DNA from: Leptospira ainlahdjerensis
Lineage (GTDB): Bacteria; Spirochaetota; Leptospiria; Leptospirales; Leptospiraceae
Assembly: GCF_016919175.1 (NCBI RefSeq)
Contig: NZ_JAFFPU010000011.1
Location: forward strand, 1-64,000
Direction of reading: 5' to 3'
Length of the DNA: 64,000 nt
Made by a program: the position numbers and the translations under genes. Shown here piece by piece: positions 1 through 7,869 of the stretch. The notes under the pieces were generated by a model. That model did no database searches, was not told the origin of the DNA, and saw only the letters and a list, made by a program, of their open reading frames with translations. Numbering within the stretch: the stretch's first letter is position 1; each line of letters opens with the position of its first letter.

Positions 1-257
1 TGTAGGAACTCACACAAAACGAAAAATCGATCATTTACAGTCTCGAATGTAGGAACTCACACAAAACGAAAAATCGATCATTTACAGTCTCGAATGTAGG
101 AACTCACACAAAACGAAAAATCGATCATTTACAGTCTCGAATGTAGGAACTCACACAAAACGAAAAATCGATCGTTTACAGTCTCCAATGTAGGAACTCA
201 CACAAAACGAAAATCGATCGTTTGCAGTCTCGAATGTAGGAACTCACACAAAACGAA
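1..257. repeat. 47-bp tandem repeat array (VNTR-like)
   Basis: Units start at 1, 48, 95, 142, 189 and 235. The first four are 47 bp, the fifth 46 bp (one A lost), and the sixth stops after 23 bp. Units 1-3 are identical; unit 4 carries two substitutions and unit 5 three differences. Each begins TGTAGGAACTCACACAAAAC, the same core found at solo sites elsewhere in the window. The first base of the window is the first base of a unit, so the array may extend upstream. There are no unique spacers, so this is not CRISPR. Confidence 0.95.
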
Positions 258-374
258 GCGACTTCTTTCGAAAAAGGAGGTAAAAGTGAGAGAATTTCTT
301 TTTTTTATCAAAAAATGCAAATTCTTCTGTCCTAAAATTTTAAAAAGAAATGGTATTAAGGTCTGGGGGAATTT
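258..374 (+). promoter_or_regulatory. Leader region of the first lipoprotein operon
   Basis: AT-rich leader between the repeat array and the first lipoprotein gene. It holds a near-perfect Shine-Dalgarno (AAAGGAGG, 273-280) five bases before a GTG at 286. That frame would run 67 codons and overlap the lipoprotein gene in another frame. A second, weaker site (GGGGGA, about 366-371) precedes the lipoprotein ATG at 375. The 286 frame could be a leader peptide or chance. Confidence 0.35.
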
Positions 375-893
375 ATGGCTTCATCGTTTTGGTTCCAAAA
401 AAATCTTCGTTTTATTTCCAGAGTTGTTTTCTTGGGAATTCTTTTTTCTTCCGGTTGCACCGGGATCAATATCCTCAATTCTCCCGTAGGTCCGGAGGAA
501 ATGAATACCAACCCCACTCCCGCATATGGACGCCCCTCTCTGGAACTCTTTTATAAGGGAGGAATGATTTATCACAACGAATCGATTCCGGTAACCCTGA
601 CCGGAAACGCAAAAAGTATAGAAAGAGGAGAAGCTTGTTCCAAATCGGTTTTGTCCCTATTGGCCTGGGGAGATTCCTCAGTTCTTACCGCGACACAAAG
701 AGGAAACATTCAAAAAATTGCACATATAGAATACGAACACACGGCGATCCTTTCCATACTTTATCACAGTTTTTGCACGATCGTTTCCGGAGAATCCAAT
801 CCATCTCCGAGCGTCGGCGAAGACGCACGAAGTTCGAATCCGGATTCCGAAATCATCCTAGGAAAGAAAAAAAACAGAGGAACATCGGAATGA
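375..893 (+). CDS. TRL-like family lipoprotein (cluster A, gene 1)
   Basis: Predicted lipoprotein of 172 aa. The signal peptide ends in FSSGC, giving lipidated Cys28. The mature part carries the TRL-like (PF13146-type) pattern: a G-E-A-C motif, a hydrophobic WGDSS segment, an IxKIxHIEYE strand, and a C-terminal FCTIVSGE motif. It is the paralogue of the gene at 1990 (shared NTNPT, ACSKS, GDSS and YHSFCT blocks). It is first of three genes that overlap by ATGA, so it is probably co-transcribed and translationally coupled. The tail after SGE is a low-complexity extension. The molecular function of TRL-like proteins is unknown; location at the inner or outer membrane cannot be told from sequence. 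Confidence 0.85.
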   Translation: MASSFWFQKNLRFISRVVFLGILFSSGCTGINILNSPVGPEEMNTNPTPAYGRPSLELFYKGGMIYHNESIPVTLTGNAKSIERGEACSKSVLSLLAWGDSSVLTATQRGNIQKIAHIEYEHTAILSILYHSFCTIVSGESNPSPSVGEDARSSNPDSEIILGKKKNRGTSE

Positions 894-1216
894 AAAATCA
901 AAAATCGATTCTACTTTTGATTCTTTCTTTATTCTTCTTTGTAAACTGCGCCTCCGGACCGGTCGGAGGCCTTCTTTTTACTTATAACAAATATCCGGGA
1001 CAGATCAATCCGGCAAACGACGTAAAACCGGAAAAGATCGCGGATGGATGTATCCACAACATTTTCGGACTGATCAGTTTTGGAAACGCAGGAGCGGGCG
1101 CCGTTGCCAAATCGAATGGGATCCAGAGAATTGCTCTGATCGACTACAGCGCTCTTCATATCCTCGCGATCGTTTATAGAAATCACTGCGTCATCGTAGC
1201 GGGAGAAAAAGAATGA
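890..1216 (+). CDS. TRL-like family lipoprotein (cluster A, gene 2)
   Basis: Predicted lipoprotein of 108 aa with a short Lys-containing N-terminus, a Leu/Phe-rich core and lipobox FVNC (Cys20). The mature protein shows GPVGGLLFT, a DGC motif, a FGNAGAG segment, an IQRIALIDYS strand and a terminal HCVIVAGE. This is a textbook TRL-like layout and closely parallels the gene at 2461 (CATGPVNGLLFT). The ATG at 890 overlaps the previous stop as ATGA. An open frame extends further upstream, but the signal peptide fixes the start here. Function unknown. Confidence 0.87.
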   Translation: MKNQKSILLLILSLFFFVNCASGPVGGLLFTYNKYPGQINPANDVKPEKIADGCIHNIFGLISFGNAGAGAVAKSNGIQRIALIDYSALHILAIVYRNHCVIVAGEKE

Positions 1217-1575
1217 AACGAATTTTTAGAAACAAAATTTTCTTCCTTGCGACCGCAACGTTTCTAAGTTTGCTCTTCGCGCATTGTACCGCGACTTCTG
1301 AACCTGCCCTTCTGATTTCCTACAATACACAACACATTCTTTCCAAAAGTAACGGAAGCCTGATCTCTTCGGCAAAGATTGTGAAAAAAGGAGAAAGTTG
1401 CTCGTATGCCGTGTCTCTCTTTTATTACAATTCGATGTATCGCGGCCCCAAAAACAGCGTCACCGAAATCGCCAAAGAATTCGGGATCGAAAAGATCGCA
1501 GTCGTTGACTACGCTTCCTTTAGTTTTTTAGGTCCTGTCTTTTACAAAAATTGTGTCGTCGTCTGGGGAGAATGA
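1213..1575 (+). CDS. TRL-like family lipoprotein (cluster A, gene 3)
   Basis: Predicted lipoprotein of 120 aa; signal peptide ending LLFAHC (Cys25). Mature part has GESCSYA, an IEKIAVVDYAS strand and a terminal NCVVVWGE, matching the TRL-like pattern and its positional counterpart at 2789. The start overlaps the previous gene by ATGA. It lacks the GPVxGLLFT block of gene 2. It is the last gene of the first cluster; no U-rich hairpin directly follows. Function unknown. Confidence 0.83.
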   Translation: MKRIFRNKIFFLATATFLSLLFAHCTATSEPALLISYNTQHILSKSNGSLISSAKIVKKGESCSYAVSLFYYNSMYRGPKNSVTEIAKEFGIEKIAVVDYASFSFLGPVFYKNCVVVWGE

Positions 1576-1989
1576 GATTTTTTGGAGGGACAGAAACAGA
1601 ATTCTTCGCTTTCGTATAACGTTCTTTCTTCCAAAATGTGATTTCTATTTTCCCAGGATGCGGATTCCTTTTGATTCAAGGGCTTAGAAAAGTTAAGATT
1701 TAAAAAAAAATAAACTTTTACTGACGCAAATCGAACCCAAAAGGATATAACTCTTCAATTCCAAAAAATAAAATCCTTTTTCAAAAAGTCCGAATATCAA
1801 ATAATAATTCTATTCAAATGTTTTAGCTTTTTATAGCATTGTTGTAAAAAGTTTCACAAAAATCACAGTTCGCGATTGAAATAACTTTACATAAATGCTA
1901 TTTAGCACCACCTTGACGCTTTAGAAAAACGGATCGTTCATCCATGCGTTTTTCTTTAAAGACAATTAAAATATTTCCAGGAGAAAAAA
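1576..1989. other. AT-rich intergenic region between the two lipoprotein clusters
   Basis: 414 bp with no credible coding frame. It is A/T-rich and must hold the promoter of the second cluster; a loose TTGAAA (about 1877) with TATTTA 17 bases later is the best candidate, but it is weak. A hairpin with a T-rich 3' side sits at 1924-1954. AGGAG at about 1979-1983 is the ribosome-binding site of the gene at 1990. Confidence 0.5.
1924..1954 (+). terminator. Hairpin in the leader of the second lipoprotein cluster (terminator or attenuator)
   Basis: GAAAAACG (1924-1931) pairs with CGTTTTTC (1947-1954) around a 15-base loop that can add a short GAT/ATC pairing. The T-rich arm is followed by CTTTAAAG. 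It lies 36 bases before the ATG at 1990 and about 350 bases after the previous gene, so it is better placed to attenuate the downstream operon than to end the upstream one. That role is inference. Confidence 0.35.
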
Positions 1990-2445
1990 ATGAAACTCAA
2001 ATCTCTGCTCGCGATTTGTTTCGTAGCAATCTGGGCCTGTAACTGTACAGGATTCAATTATGTTGCTATGGCCTACAAAGGTACAAATACCAATCCAACT
2101 AAAGAATATGCCAATCCGATGTACGTGATTGCCTCTGGTGGACTTCTCGTTCACAACGGTTCAATACCGGGCCCAATTGGTCACAACGCAGAGAACGGCG
2201 ATACAATGGGAACAGCTTGTTCTAAAAGTATTTTAGCTCTAATCGCTTTCGGAGATTCCTCGATCGAAGCCGCTAAAACCCAATCTAAAATAACAAAGGT
2301 TTCTCATGTTGAATACGAGCAATTTGCAATTTTAGGCTCCGTTTATCATAGCTTTTGTACCGTAGTTTATGGATCCACAACAGCTATTTCCGGTGCAGGC
2401 GACTCAAAAACGGATGTGAAATCTGCAGCTGGAAAGAAAAAATAA
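1990..2445 (+). CDS. TRL-like family lipoprotein (cluster B, gene 1)
   Basis: Predicted lipoprotein of 151 aa, signal peptide ending WACNC (Cys19 most likely; Cys17 possible). The mature part shares with the gene at 375 the NTNPT block, GTACSKS, FGDSS, a VSHVEYE strand and YHSFCTVVYG. It ends in a polar Ala/Gly/Lys tail. Start supported by AGGAG about 6 bases upstream. First gene of an operon that repeats the order of the first cluster. Function unknown. Confidence 0.87.
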   Translation: MKLKSLLAICFVAIWACNCTGFNYVAMAYKGTNTNPTKEYANPMYVIASGGLLVHNGSIPGPIGHNAENGDTMGTACSKSILALIAFGDSSIEAAKTQSKITKVSHVEYEQFAILGSVYHSFCTVVYGSTTAISGAGDSKTDVKSAAGKKK

Positions 2446-2460
2446 TAGGAACAATTGAAC

Positions 2461-2784
2461 ATGAAAAAAAATATCATTCTTACTTTTGTTACTTTGGGGA
2501 TTTCCCTCTTTCTGAGTAATTGTGCAACCGGCCCTGTGAACGGGCTCTTATTTACGAACACTACCTTCCCGGGTGAGATCAACACGTCCAACAGCGTTCC
2601 TGTAGTTAAAAAAGCGGAAGGTTGCGCTCATACAGTATTGTATTACGTAAGCTGGGGAAAGGCATCTGCCGGTAGAATCGCATTTGAAAACAAGATTTCA
2701 AGAATCGCAACGATCGACCATTCAACGATCTCGGTACTCGGAGCCTTGTATAAAAACTACTGCACAATCGTAAGCGGGGAATAA
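2461..2784 (+). CDS. TRL-like family lipoprotein (cluster B, gene 2)
   Basis: Predicted lipoprotein of 107 aa with lipobox FLSNC (Cys21). Mature sequence CATGPVNGLLFT, then AEGCAHT, a WGKASAG segment, an ISRIATIDHS strand and terminal YCTIVSGE: the most canonical TRL-like protein of the set. The ATG at 2461 gives a compact signal peptide; a TTG at 2455 in the same frame is possible, and AGGA at 2447-2450 could serve either. Counterpart of the gene at 890. Confidence 0.88.
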   Translation: MKKNIILTFVTLGISLFLSNCATGPVNGLLFTNTTFPGEINTSNSVPVVKKAEGCAHTVLYYVSWGKASAGRIAFENKISRIATIDHSTISVLGALYKNYCTIVSGE

Positions 2785-2788
2785 TAAA

Positions 2789-3127
2789 ATGAAAAAAATC
2801 ATCGGTTTAATTTCAATCTTCTTGGTTGCATTTACGGTTTCCAACTGTGCTTCCAGCCTTTTCACAATCGGTTTATTCAGCAATACAGAATATCATGTAT
2901 CCGGAAACTCAGTTGCCGGTCCTACGGATGCAAAGATTCTGAAACGTGGAACCTCTTGTAATACCTACTCGATCTTCTCGGCTCTTTTCTACGCAGGTGG
3001 AGAAGGAAGTATCGCAGAAGCGATGAAAGAGGCACAAATCACAAAGGTCGCCGTAGTGGATAAAAGTTCGGAAGGATTTTTGGGATACTTTTTCTCAAAA
3101 GAATGCGTAATCGTTTACGGCGAATGA
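2789..3127 (+). CDS. TRL-like family lipoprotein (cluster B, gene 3)
   Basis: Predicted lipoprotein of 112 aa, lipobox TVSNC (Cys20). The mature part has GTSCNTY, an ITKVAVVDKS strand and terminal ECVIVYGE. It follows the previous stop by four bases, so co-translation is likely. Positional counterpart of the gene at 1213. A hairpin with a T-run follows at 3177-3216. Function unknown. Confidence 0.87.
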   Translation: MKKIIGLISIFLVAFTVSNCASSLFTIGLFSNTEYHVSGNSVAGPTDAKILKRGTSCNTYSIFSALFYAGGEGSIAEAMKEAQITKVAVVDKSSEGFLGYFFSKECVIVYGE

Positions 3128-3176
3128 TTCTTTGAGTGGAATCATCCGAAAGCTATTTTCGAATGTTCCAATCGTT

Positions 3177-3216
3177 CGACTGGAAGGAATAAACGTCCTT
3201 TCCAGTCGGACTTTTT
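3177..3216 (+). terminator. Rho-independent terminator after lipoprotein cluster B
   Basis: CGACTGGAA (3177-3185) pairs with TTCCAGTCG (3200-3208), with extra GGA/TCC pairing inside, followed by a five-T run at 3212-3216. It lies 50 bases after the last TRL-like gene of the cluster. Confidence 0.7.
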
Positions 3217-3353
3217 CGCAAACCTAGTTTTTGAGTTTTTCTTCGATTCATTTTCTCGCTCTCGATTTCTACAGAAGCGTTTTTCCTTTTGAATAAAAAA
3301 AATTTTACTACATAAACGCCGCAGAACCTAACTTTTAAAACTGACTAACGTGA

Positions 3354-3692
3354 ATGAAATCATTTAAAGTTTTTATACTCTCCATTTTCATCTTCGCTCA
3401 ATTTCAAAGCTGCTCTTCCGATCCGATTCTCTTGCAACCGACGTTAAACGGAACCGAAAAAAACCTCGGAAACGTCCGTGGACAAGCCTGCGGTTTTCTC
3501 GGATTTCTGGATCCTTACTATTATTTTTTTCCGATCGGTCAAAACACAAAAATGGAAAGGGCATATAAAGAAGCTCTTCGACAGATACCCGGAAGCAAAT
3601 CGATTAAAAATATCACCATCGAAGAATATTGGTTTTGGGCGGTATTGGGCGTAACCCAATGTCTCACAATTTCCGGAGAAGCCATCCAATGA
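3354..3692 (+). CDS. Small lipoprotein, distant TRL-like relative (cluster C, gene 1)
   Basis: Predicted lipoprotein of 112 aa, signal peptide ending FQSC (Cys20). The mature part has GQACGFL, a Tyr/Phe-rich segment with PIG, an Ala-rich helix, a strand NITIEEYWFWAVLG and terminal QCLTISGE. The same two motifs (GxxC and a C-terminal C-hhh-GE) occur in the six preceding genes, but the middle differs, so kinship is inferred from pattern. It overlaps the next gene by ATGA. Function unknown. Confidence 0.75.
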   Translation: MKSFKVFILSIFIFAQFQSCSSDPILLQPTLNGTEKNLGNVRGQACGFLGFLDPYYYFFPIGQNTKMERAYKEALRQIPGSKSIKNITIEEYWFWAVLGVTQCLTISGEAIQ

Positions 3693-4021
3693 AATGGAGA
3701 ATCCTGATTTTTCTATGGGCATTGATCAGTCAGTTTTCTTGCGTCTCCACTCCCGTTTTTATTCCGGAAAGTAAACTCCAGATTCAAAATACCGATACGA
3801 TCACAGTTCCCGCTTATGGAAAAGAATGCGGATTCTTATTCTTTATGTTTATACCCATAGGACTCAACGATCGATCCGCCAAAGCGTTTTCCAAAGTCGT
3901 CGAACAAGCCGAAGGTGGTATTCTTTCCGAAGTAACGTTTCAAGAATCTTGGTATTGGGCCCTTCTCGGAACCAGATACTGCACAACGGTCACTGCATTT
4001 GTCACCCGAGGTCCGAAATGA
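3689..4021 (+). CDS. Small lipoprotein, distant TRL-like relative (cluster C, gene 2)
   Basis: Predicted lipoprotein of 110 aa, lipobox QFSC (Cys18). It shares with the previous gene GKECGFL, a PIGxNDR segment, an Ala/Lys helix, ESWYWALLG and a C-terminal YCTTV, so the two are tandem paralogues. The start at 3689 overlaps the previous stop (ATGA). An open frame reaches further upstream, but the signal peptide begins at this Met. Its C-terminus lacks the usual Gly-Glu. Confidence 0.75.
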   Translation: MKWRILIFLWALISQFSCVSTPVFIPESKLQIQNTDTITVPAYGKECGFLFFMFIPIGLNDRSAKAFSKVVEQAEGGILSEVTFQESWYWALLGTRYCTTVTAFVTRGPK

Positions 4022-4755
4022 AAAACAAAGCCTTGATCCAGAACCGGAATTTTTCGTTTTCAAAAACGCTTTTTTTTAGAATTCAAAAACGAATCTTACG
4101 GATCTGCCCAATTCTCATATTCGGATTCTGTTTGAGTTGTATCGCAATTCGAGTTTACGTTCCAAAAAAAGGAAGCGATAGCTTTGACATCGGAAACGTG
4201 GATACAATTCCTCACTTAGCGGCCCCGAGGGAGAATCCGAATTTTGAAGTCTTGGAATCTCCAAAAATCTTCGGGTCCGCATTTGCAACAAGGGATCCTT
4301 CGTTATTCTTCTTATCTCCGCGCAAATTAGAAAACGAATACGGTTCCGTCAAAACTTTGATCCTTAGGGAATTGGATCGAAACAGAAACGAATACAAAGT
4401 CGATAAAAATTATAAAATTCTAATAAAAAACTTCGAATTGAAAACGGACGACCGTTGTTTTTTTGGAAATTTGACCGAAGTAAAATTGGAGATCGAGGTA
4501 ACCCGTATCGAGAAGGAAGAAAAAATTTTAGATTTTCATTTCGAAGATTCAATCGATTCCAACGTAACGGACTGTCATTTCACCCTCGCTACAGCCACCC
4601 TTGTCGGATGGCTGATCTATATGCCTTATTTAGGATTTCGAGGAAACAGAGAAGACCAACTCAATCAGCTCGGAAGGATCGCTCTTTTGGAATTTTTCGA
4701 ACAATTCAAGTCCTCTCTTGAGAAGTCCCCTACCTCACAACCGAAAAAAGAATAA
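4018..4755 (+). CDS. Hypothetical lipoprotein
   Basis: 245 aa. A long basic N-terminus precedes a hydrophobic stretch ending FCLSC (Cys41), an unusually long but plausible lipoprotein signal. The rest is soluble mixed alpha/beta, with one hydrophobic segment (ATLVGWLIYMPYLGF) near the C-terminus and a Lys-rich tail. No family is recognised with confidence. The ATG at 4018 overlaps the preceding stop (ATGA), so it is probably translated together with the two small lipoproteins before it. Confidence 0.7.
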   Translation: MKNKALIQNRNFSFSKTLFFRIQKRILRICPILIFGFCLSCIAIRVYVPKKGSDSFDIGNVDTIPHLAAPRENPNFEVLESPKIFGSAFATRDPSLFFLSPRKLENEYGSVKTLILRELDRNRNEYKVDKNYKILIKNFELKTDDRCFFGNLTEVKLEIEVTRIEKEEKILDFHFEDSIDSNVTDCHFTLATATLVGWLIYMPYLGFRGNREDQLNQLGRIALLEFFEQFKSSLEKSPTSQPKKE

Positions 4756-4772
4756 GGAGAAATGTTTTATTC

Positions 4773-5678
4773 ATGAATCCTACAATGAAAATCGCAAGCT
4801 CCGTCCTTCTCCTCTTCTGCGTCGCTGCCTCGATCGGATGTTCTTATTCCGTGGAAAAAAAATACGTCTACGCAAAACCGTATTATCCGAACGAAAATTA
4901 TTTCGACGAGAGTAATCCTCAATTCGAGGAAGGAGAGCCCTACTGGCTTTTGGATTTCCTCGGAAACGTCTTCGGCTTCTTGACAAAACTCATCCTCTGG
5001 AATTCTAAGATGAATAATCATAACATTTCCGAAGAAACAAAAAAGTATCTGATGGATTATATCCGAGAAAACAACCTCAAAGACGTCAAAGTTCGTTTTA
5101 ATCAATATTCTCCTTGGAGCGATTTGAAACAACTCTGGAAATCGGACACGGTCCATCCAGTTTTAAAATATTCGATTGGAATCTTTAGCTGGCTGATTTC
5201 CACAATCATCCCCGAAAGACTTTTTGCTGGTTTTATTTTCGGAGGTGGAGATCATTACAATCCTTACACAAATACGATCAATATCTACAGCGATATTCCC
5301 GCCGTGGTCTTGCATGAAGGAGGACACTCCAAAGACTTCGCATTGAGAAAGCATAAATCGCTCTATAGCCTTGGTTATTCGATTCCTGTTTTAGGGGCGC
5401 TCTATCCCGAGGCAAGAGCTTCAGACGACGCGCTTCGTTATCTCAGAAACAAATGTGATAAGAAGAATGAACTCCTCGCCTACAGAACGTTATATCCCGC
5501 TTATTCCACCTATGCAACTGGCTCGCTTTTAGGATCCGCCGGTCAATATTTAGGCTTGTTCTCGTCGATTCCGGGACATGTTTTAGGATATAGAAAAGAA
5601 AAACGTGTCGAAAAAGAGGAGATTCCTGAATGCAAACTACTCGAAGAAATCGAAGGCAAAAAACAGGACCCTCAATGA
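4773..5678 (+). CDS. Lipoprotein with HEGGH zinc-protease-like motif
   Basis: 301 aa lipoprotein, signal ending SIGC (Cys23). Residues 181-185 read H-E-G-G-H inside VVLHEGGHSKDFA, the HExxH pattern of zinc metalloproteases. A later PEARASDDA segment could give a third, acidic ligand. Hydrophobic stretches near 60-75 and 130-150 may lie against the membrane. AAGGAG at 4754-4759 precedes the start. Last gene of the lipoprotein run. Proteolytic activity is inferred from the motif alone. Confidence 0.75.
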   Translation: MNPTMKIASSVLLLFCVAASIGCSYSVEKKYVYAKPYYPNENYFDESNPQFEEGEPYWLLDFLGNVFGFLTKLILWNSKMNNHNISEETKKYLMDYIRENNLKDVKVRFNQYSPWSDLKQLWKSDTVHPVLKYSIGIFSWLISTIIPERLFAGFIFGGGDHYNPYTNTINIYSDIPAVVLHEGGHSKDFALRKHKSLYSLGYSIPVLGALYPEARASDDALRYLRNKCDKKNELLAYRTLYPAYSTYATGSLLGSAGQYLGLFSSIPGHVLGYRKEKRVEKEEIPECKLLEEIEGKKQDPQ

Positions 5679-5844
5679 GATTTCGTATTCTTTTTGTTCA
5701 CGACTTCCCTCTTTCGAAAAAAAATTGACATGGTCCTTTTTATTCTTAAACATAACTGGAAATAGACAAAAGATACCTTAGTTTTAAAGGTTCGTAAAAT
5801 CTAATAGGTTCCGGTGCAAAGTCTCCGGTCAATTTATCCCCTTC

Positions 5845-7869
5845 TTGAAACCAATTCAAATCAAAGCTCTCATCCTTATACTCTTCGCATTCTTCCAATC
5901 GAAGATTCTTTTCGGACAGACAACGGATTTCGAAACAATACAATCCTACAAAGATTCTGCCCTGAACTTGCAATTGGATTCGGCTCGTTACTGGAGACTT
6001 CTTCTTCATTATCGGGATCCACTTCTATTCGGGAAACCTAAGAGTGAAGTGGACGGAGAAGATTTTTTTCTTTCGCCAAACGGAAAGAAAGATCCGCAAT
6101 CGGAATTGACCGCGACCATTCAATCTTTTTTTAGAGAGCCTACTCCCGAAGAAATTTCCGAATCAAAGTTACACCCTCTGTGCAAATTTCCGGAACGTTT
6201 TCGATGGCTGGATTCGAAACTGAACTTTGATCGAAGCTTACTCCCGAAGTTGAGCTGCGATCGATATAAGAATTGGATGCACTCCTTAAATCCGGTTTCC
6301 ACAAAGCTCATTTTTGCTTCCTTTTATCTAAACAATCCCGCTTCCTTGTTCGGTCATAACCTGCTCAAGATCGGTTCTGAAAATTCTACACGTTCCGAAA
6401 TTTTGGATTATGCGATCAATTTCGCCGCCAATAATTCCCCCGACGATTCGGCTTTAGCATATACATTCAAAGGATTGATGGGCGGATATCCCGGAACTTT
6501 TAGTATTTTTCCATATTATTATAAAATCAACGAATACAACGATATGGAGAGTCGAGATCTCTGGGAATACGAGCTCAACTTCAACGCGGAAGAATCCAGA
6601 AGGATCGCTTCTCACGTCTGGGAATTGGGCAGCACATACTTTGATTATTTCTTCTTCGATGAGAACTGTTCTTATCACCTGCTATCTTTGATAGAAATCG
6701 GGAAACCGGAATTAAGACTCCGAGACAAATTCAATCTTTATACGATTCCATCGGATACGGTCAAACTTGTCTTGGAACAAGAAGGCTTGATTCGCAAAAA
6801 AAACTATCGACCGTCCCTCAGTTCCAAACTAGAACAAAAGTTATTCAACCTCGAAGTAGGAGAAAGGGAAAAAGTATTCGGATATCTCAACGATAAAATC
6901 GAATTAAATCAAATTTTAGAATCCGGTGACGGACAACGACAAGCCTATATTTTGGATGCAATTTTGGACGCGAAACGCTACCAAAGATCTTTAAAAAAAT
7001 TAACGACGGAACAGGAAGAAAAATATAGAAACATACTCATCGAACGGAGTAAAATTAATTTTCTACCTTTACCCGAACAATCTCCGATGGTATCACCGCC
7101 GGAAGAAGGACACGGAAGCGGAAGGATCCGATTGAGTAGAGGCCAATCCAGTATAGGCGGTTATTCCGAAATTGCAATCAGAGCCGCTTATCATGATTTT
7201 CTAAATTACGACAAAGGTTATGTTCCATTTTCTACGATCGAATACTTTTCGACAGTCTTTCGAAAATACGATTATCAAAAAAATCCCACACTCGAAGAAG
7301 GAAGTTTAGTAAAGATATTATCACTCTCTCCCATCAATCCGATATCGTCGCCCATGTCGTTTTTCTTTGACGTCGGCGCGGATTCTTCTATGATAAAACC
7401 AGACTTCCATTCTCAAAAGTCCGTTCCTTTTCTTCTATCCTACAACCAAGAGGTCCCGCTTTGGTTAGGTTATCAAAAAGAAAAAAACGATTATGAAAAA
7501 GCTTATAGGGTCACAAATTTTAACTTAGAAGGAACGGGCGGATATACGTTCTCCAACGTCAATTCGGGAAGTTCGTTTTTATGGACATTCTCGTTACAAG
7601 TCGGGGCAAAAGGAAGGGCAAACGGATACTACCCAGAGGGCCTTTTGATTGCTCCACAAGCTGCGATCTTTGCAGGTTGTTCTTACGGAAATTGGAAATT
7701 GGGATTATCCGCGCAATATTTCGGATTCTCTATTTACGGATATAAAGACGATTACAAGGTTGCTCCTGGAGTTCGTTACAGATCCTCGCAAAATACTGAA
7801 ATTAGATTAGAAGGTAAATTACAAAAGTATTATGAAGAAGCCCAAGTTTCAATTTCTCTTTTTTTCTAA
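5845..7869 (+). CDS. DUF4105 domain-containing envelope protein
   Basis: 674 aa, starting at a TTG that opens directly into a hydrophobic signal peptide ending near LFGQ; no ATG exists in frame until about residue 140. The motifs NPASLFGHNLLKIG and the later NCSYHLLSLIE are typical of DUF4105 proteins, whose conserved Cys and His residues suggest an enzyme of unknown activity. The C-terminal third is rich in alternating aromatic and polar strands and ends in a hydrophobic residue run, which could be an outer-membrane beta-barrel. The last 38 bases overlap the next gene. Confidence 0.8.
   Translation: MKPIQIKALILILFAFFQSKILFGQTTDFETIQSYKDSALNLQLDSARYWRLLLHYRDPLLFGKPKSEVDGEDFFLSPNGKKDPQSELTATIQSFFREPTPEEISESKLHPLCKFPERFRWLDSKLNFDRSLLPKLSCDRYKNWMHSLNPVSTKLIFASFYLNNPASLFGHNLLKIGSENSTRSEILDYAINFAANNSPDDSALAYTFKGLMGGYPGTFSIFPYYYKINEYNDMESRDLWEYELNFNAEESRRIASHVWELGSTYFDYFFFDENCSYHLLSLIEIGKPELRLRDKFNLYTIPSDTVKLVLEQEGLIRKKNYRPSLSSKLEQKLFNLEVGEREKVFGYLNDKIELNQILESGDGQRQAYILDAILDAKRYQRSLKKLTTEQEEKYRNILIERSKINFLPLPEQSPMVSPPEEGHGSGRIRLSRGQSSIGGYSEIAIRAAYHDFLNYDKGYVPFSTIEYFSTVFRKYDYQKNPTLEEGSLVKILSLSPINPISSPMSFFFDVGADSSMIKPDFHSQKSVPFLLSYNQEVPLWLGYQKEKNDYEKAYRVTNFNLEGTGGYTFSNVNSGSSFLWTFSLQVGAKGRANGYYPEGLLIAPQAAIFAGCSYGNWKLGLSAQYFGFSIYGYKDDYKVAPGVRYRSSQNTEIRLEGKLQKYYEEAQVSISLFF

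Noticed and set aside
1..257. CRISPR array
   Set aside because: Units are contiguous and nearly identical, with no unique spacers and no cas genes.
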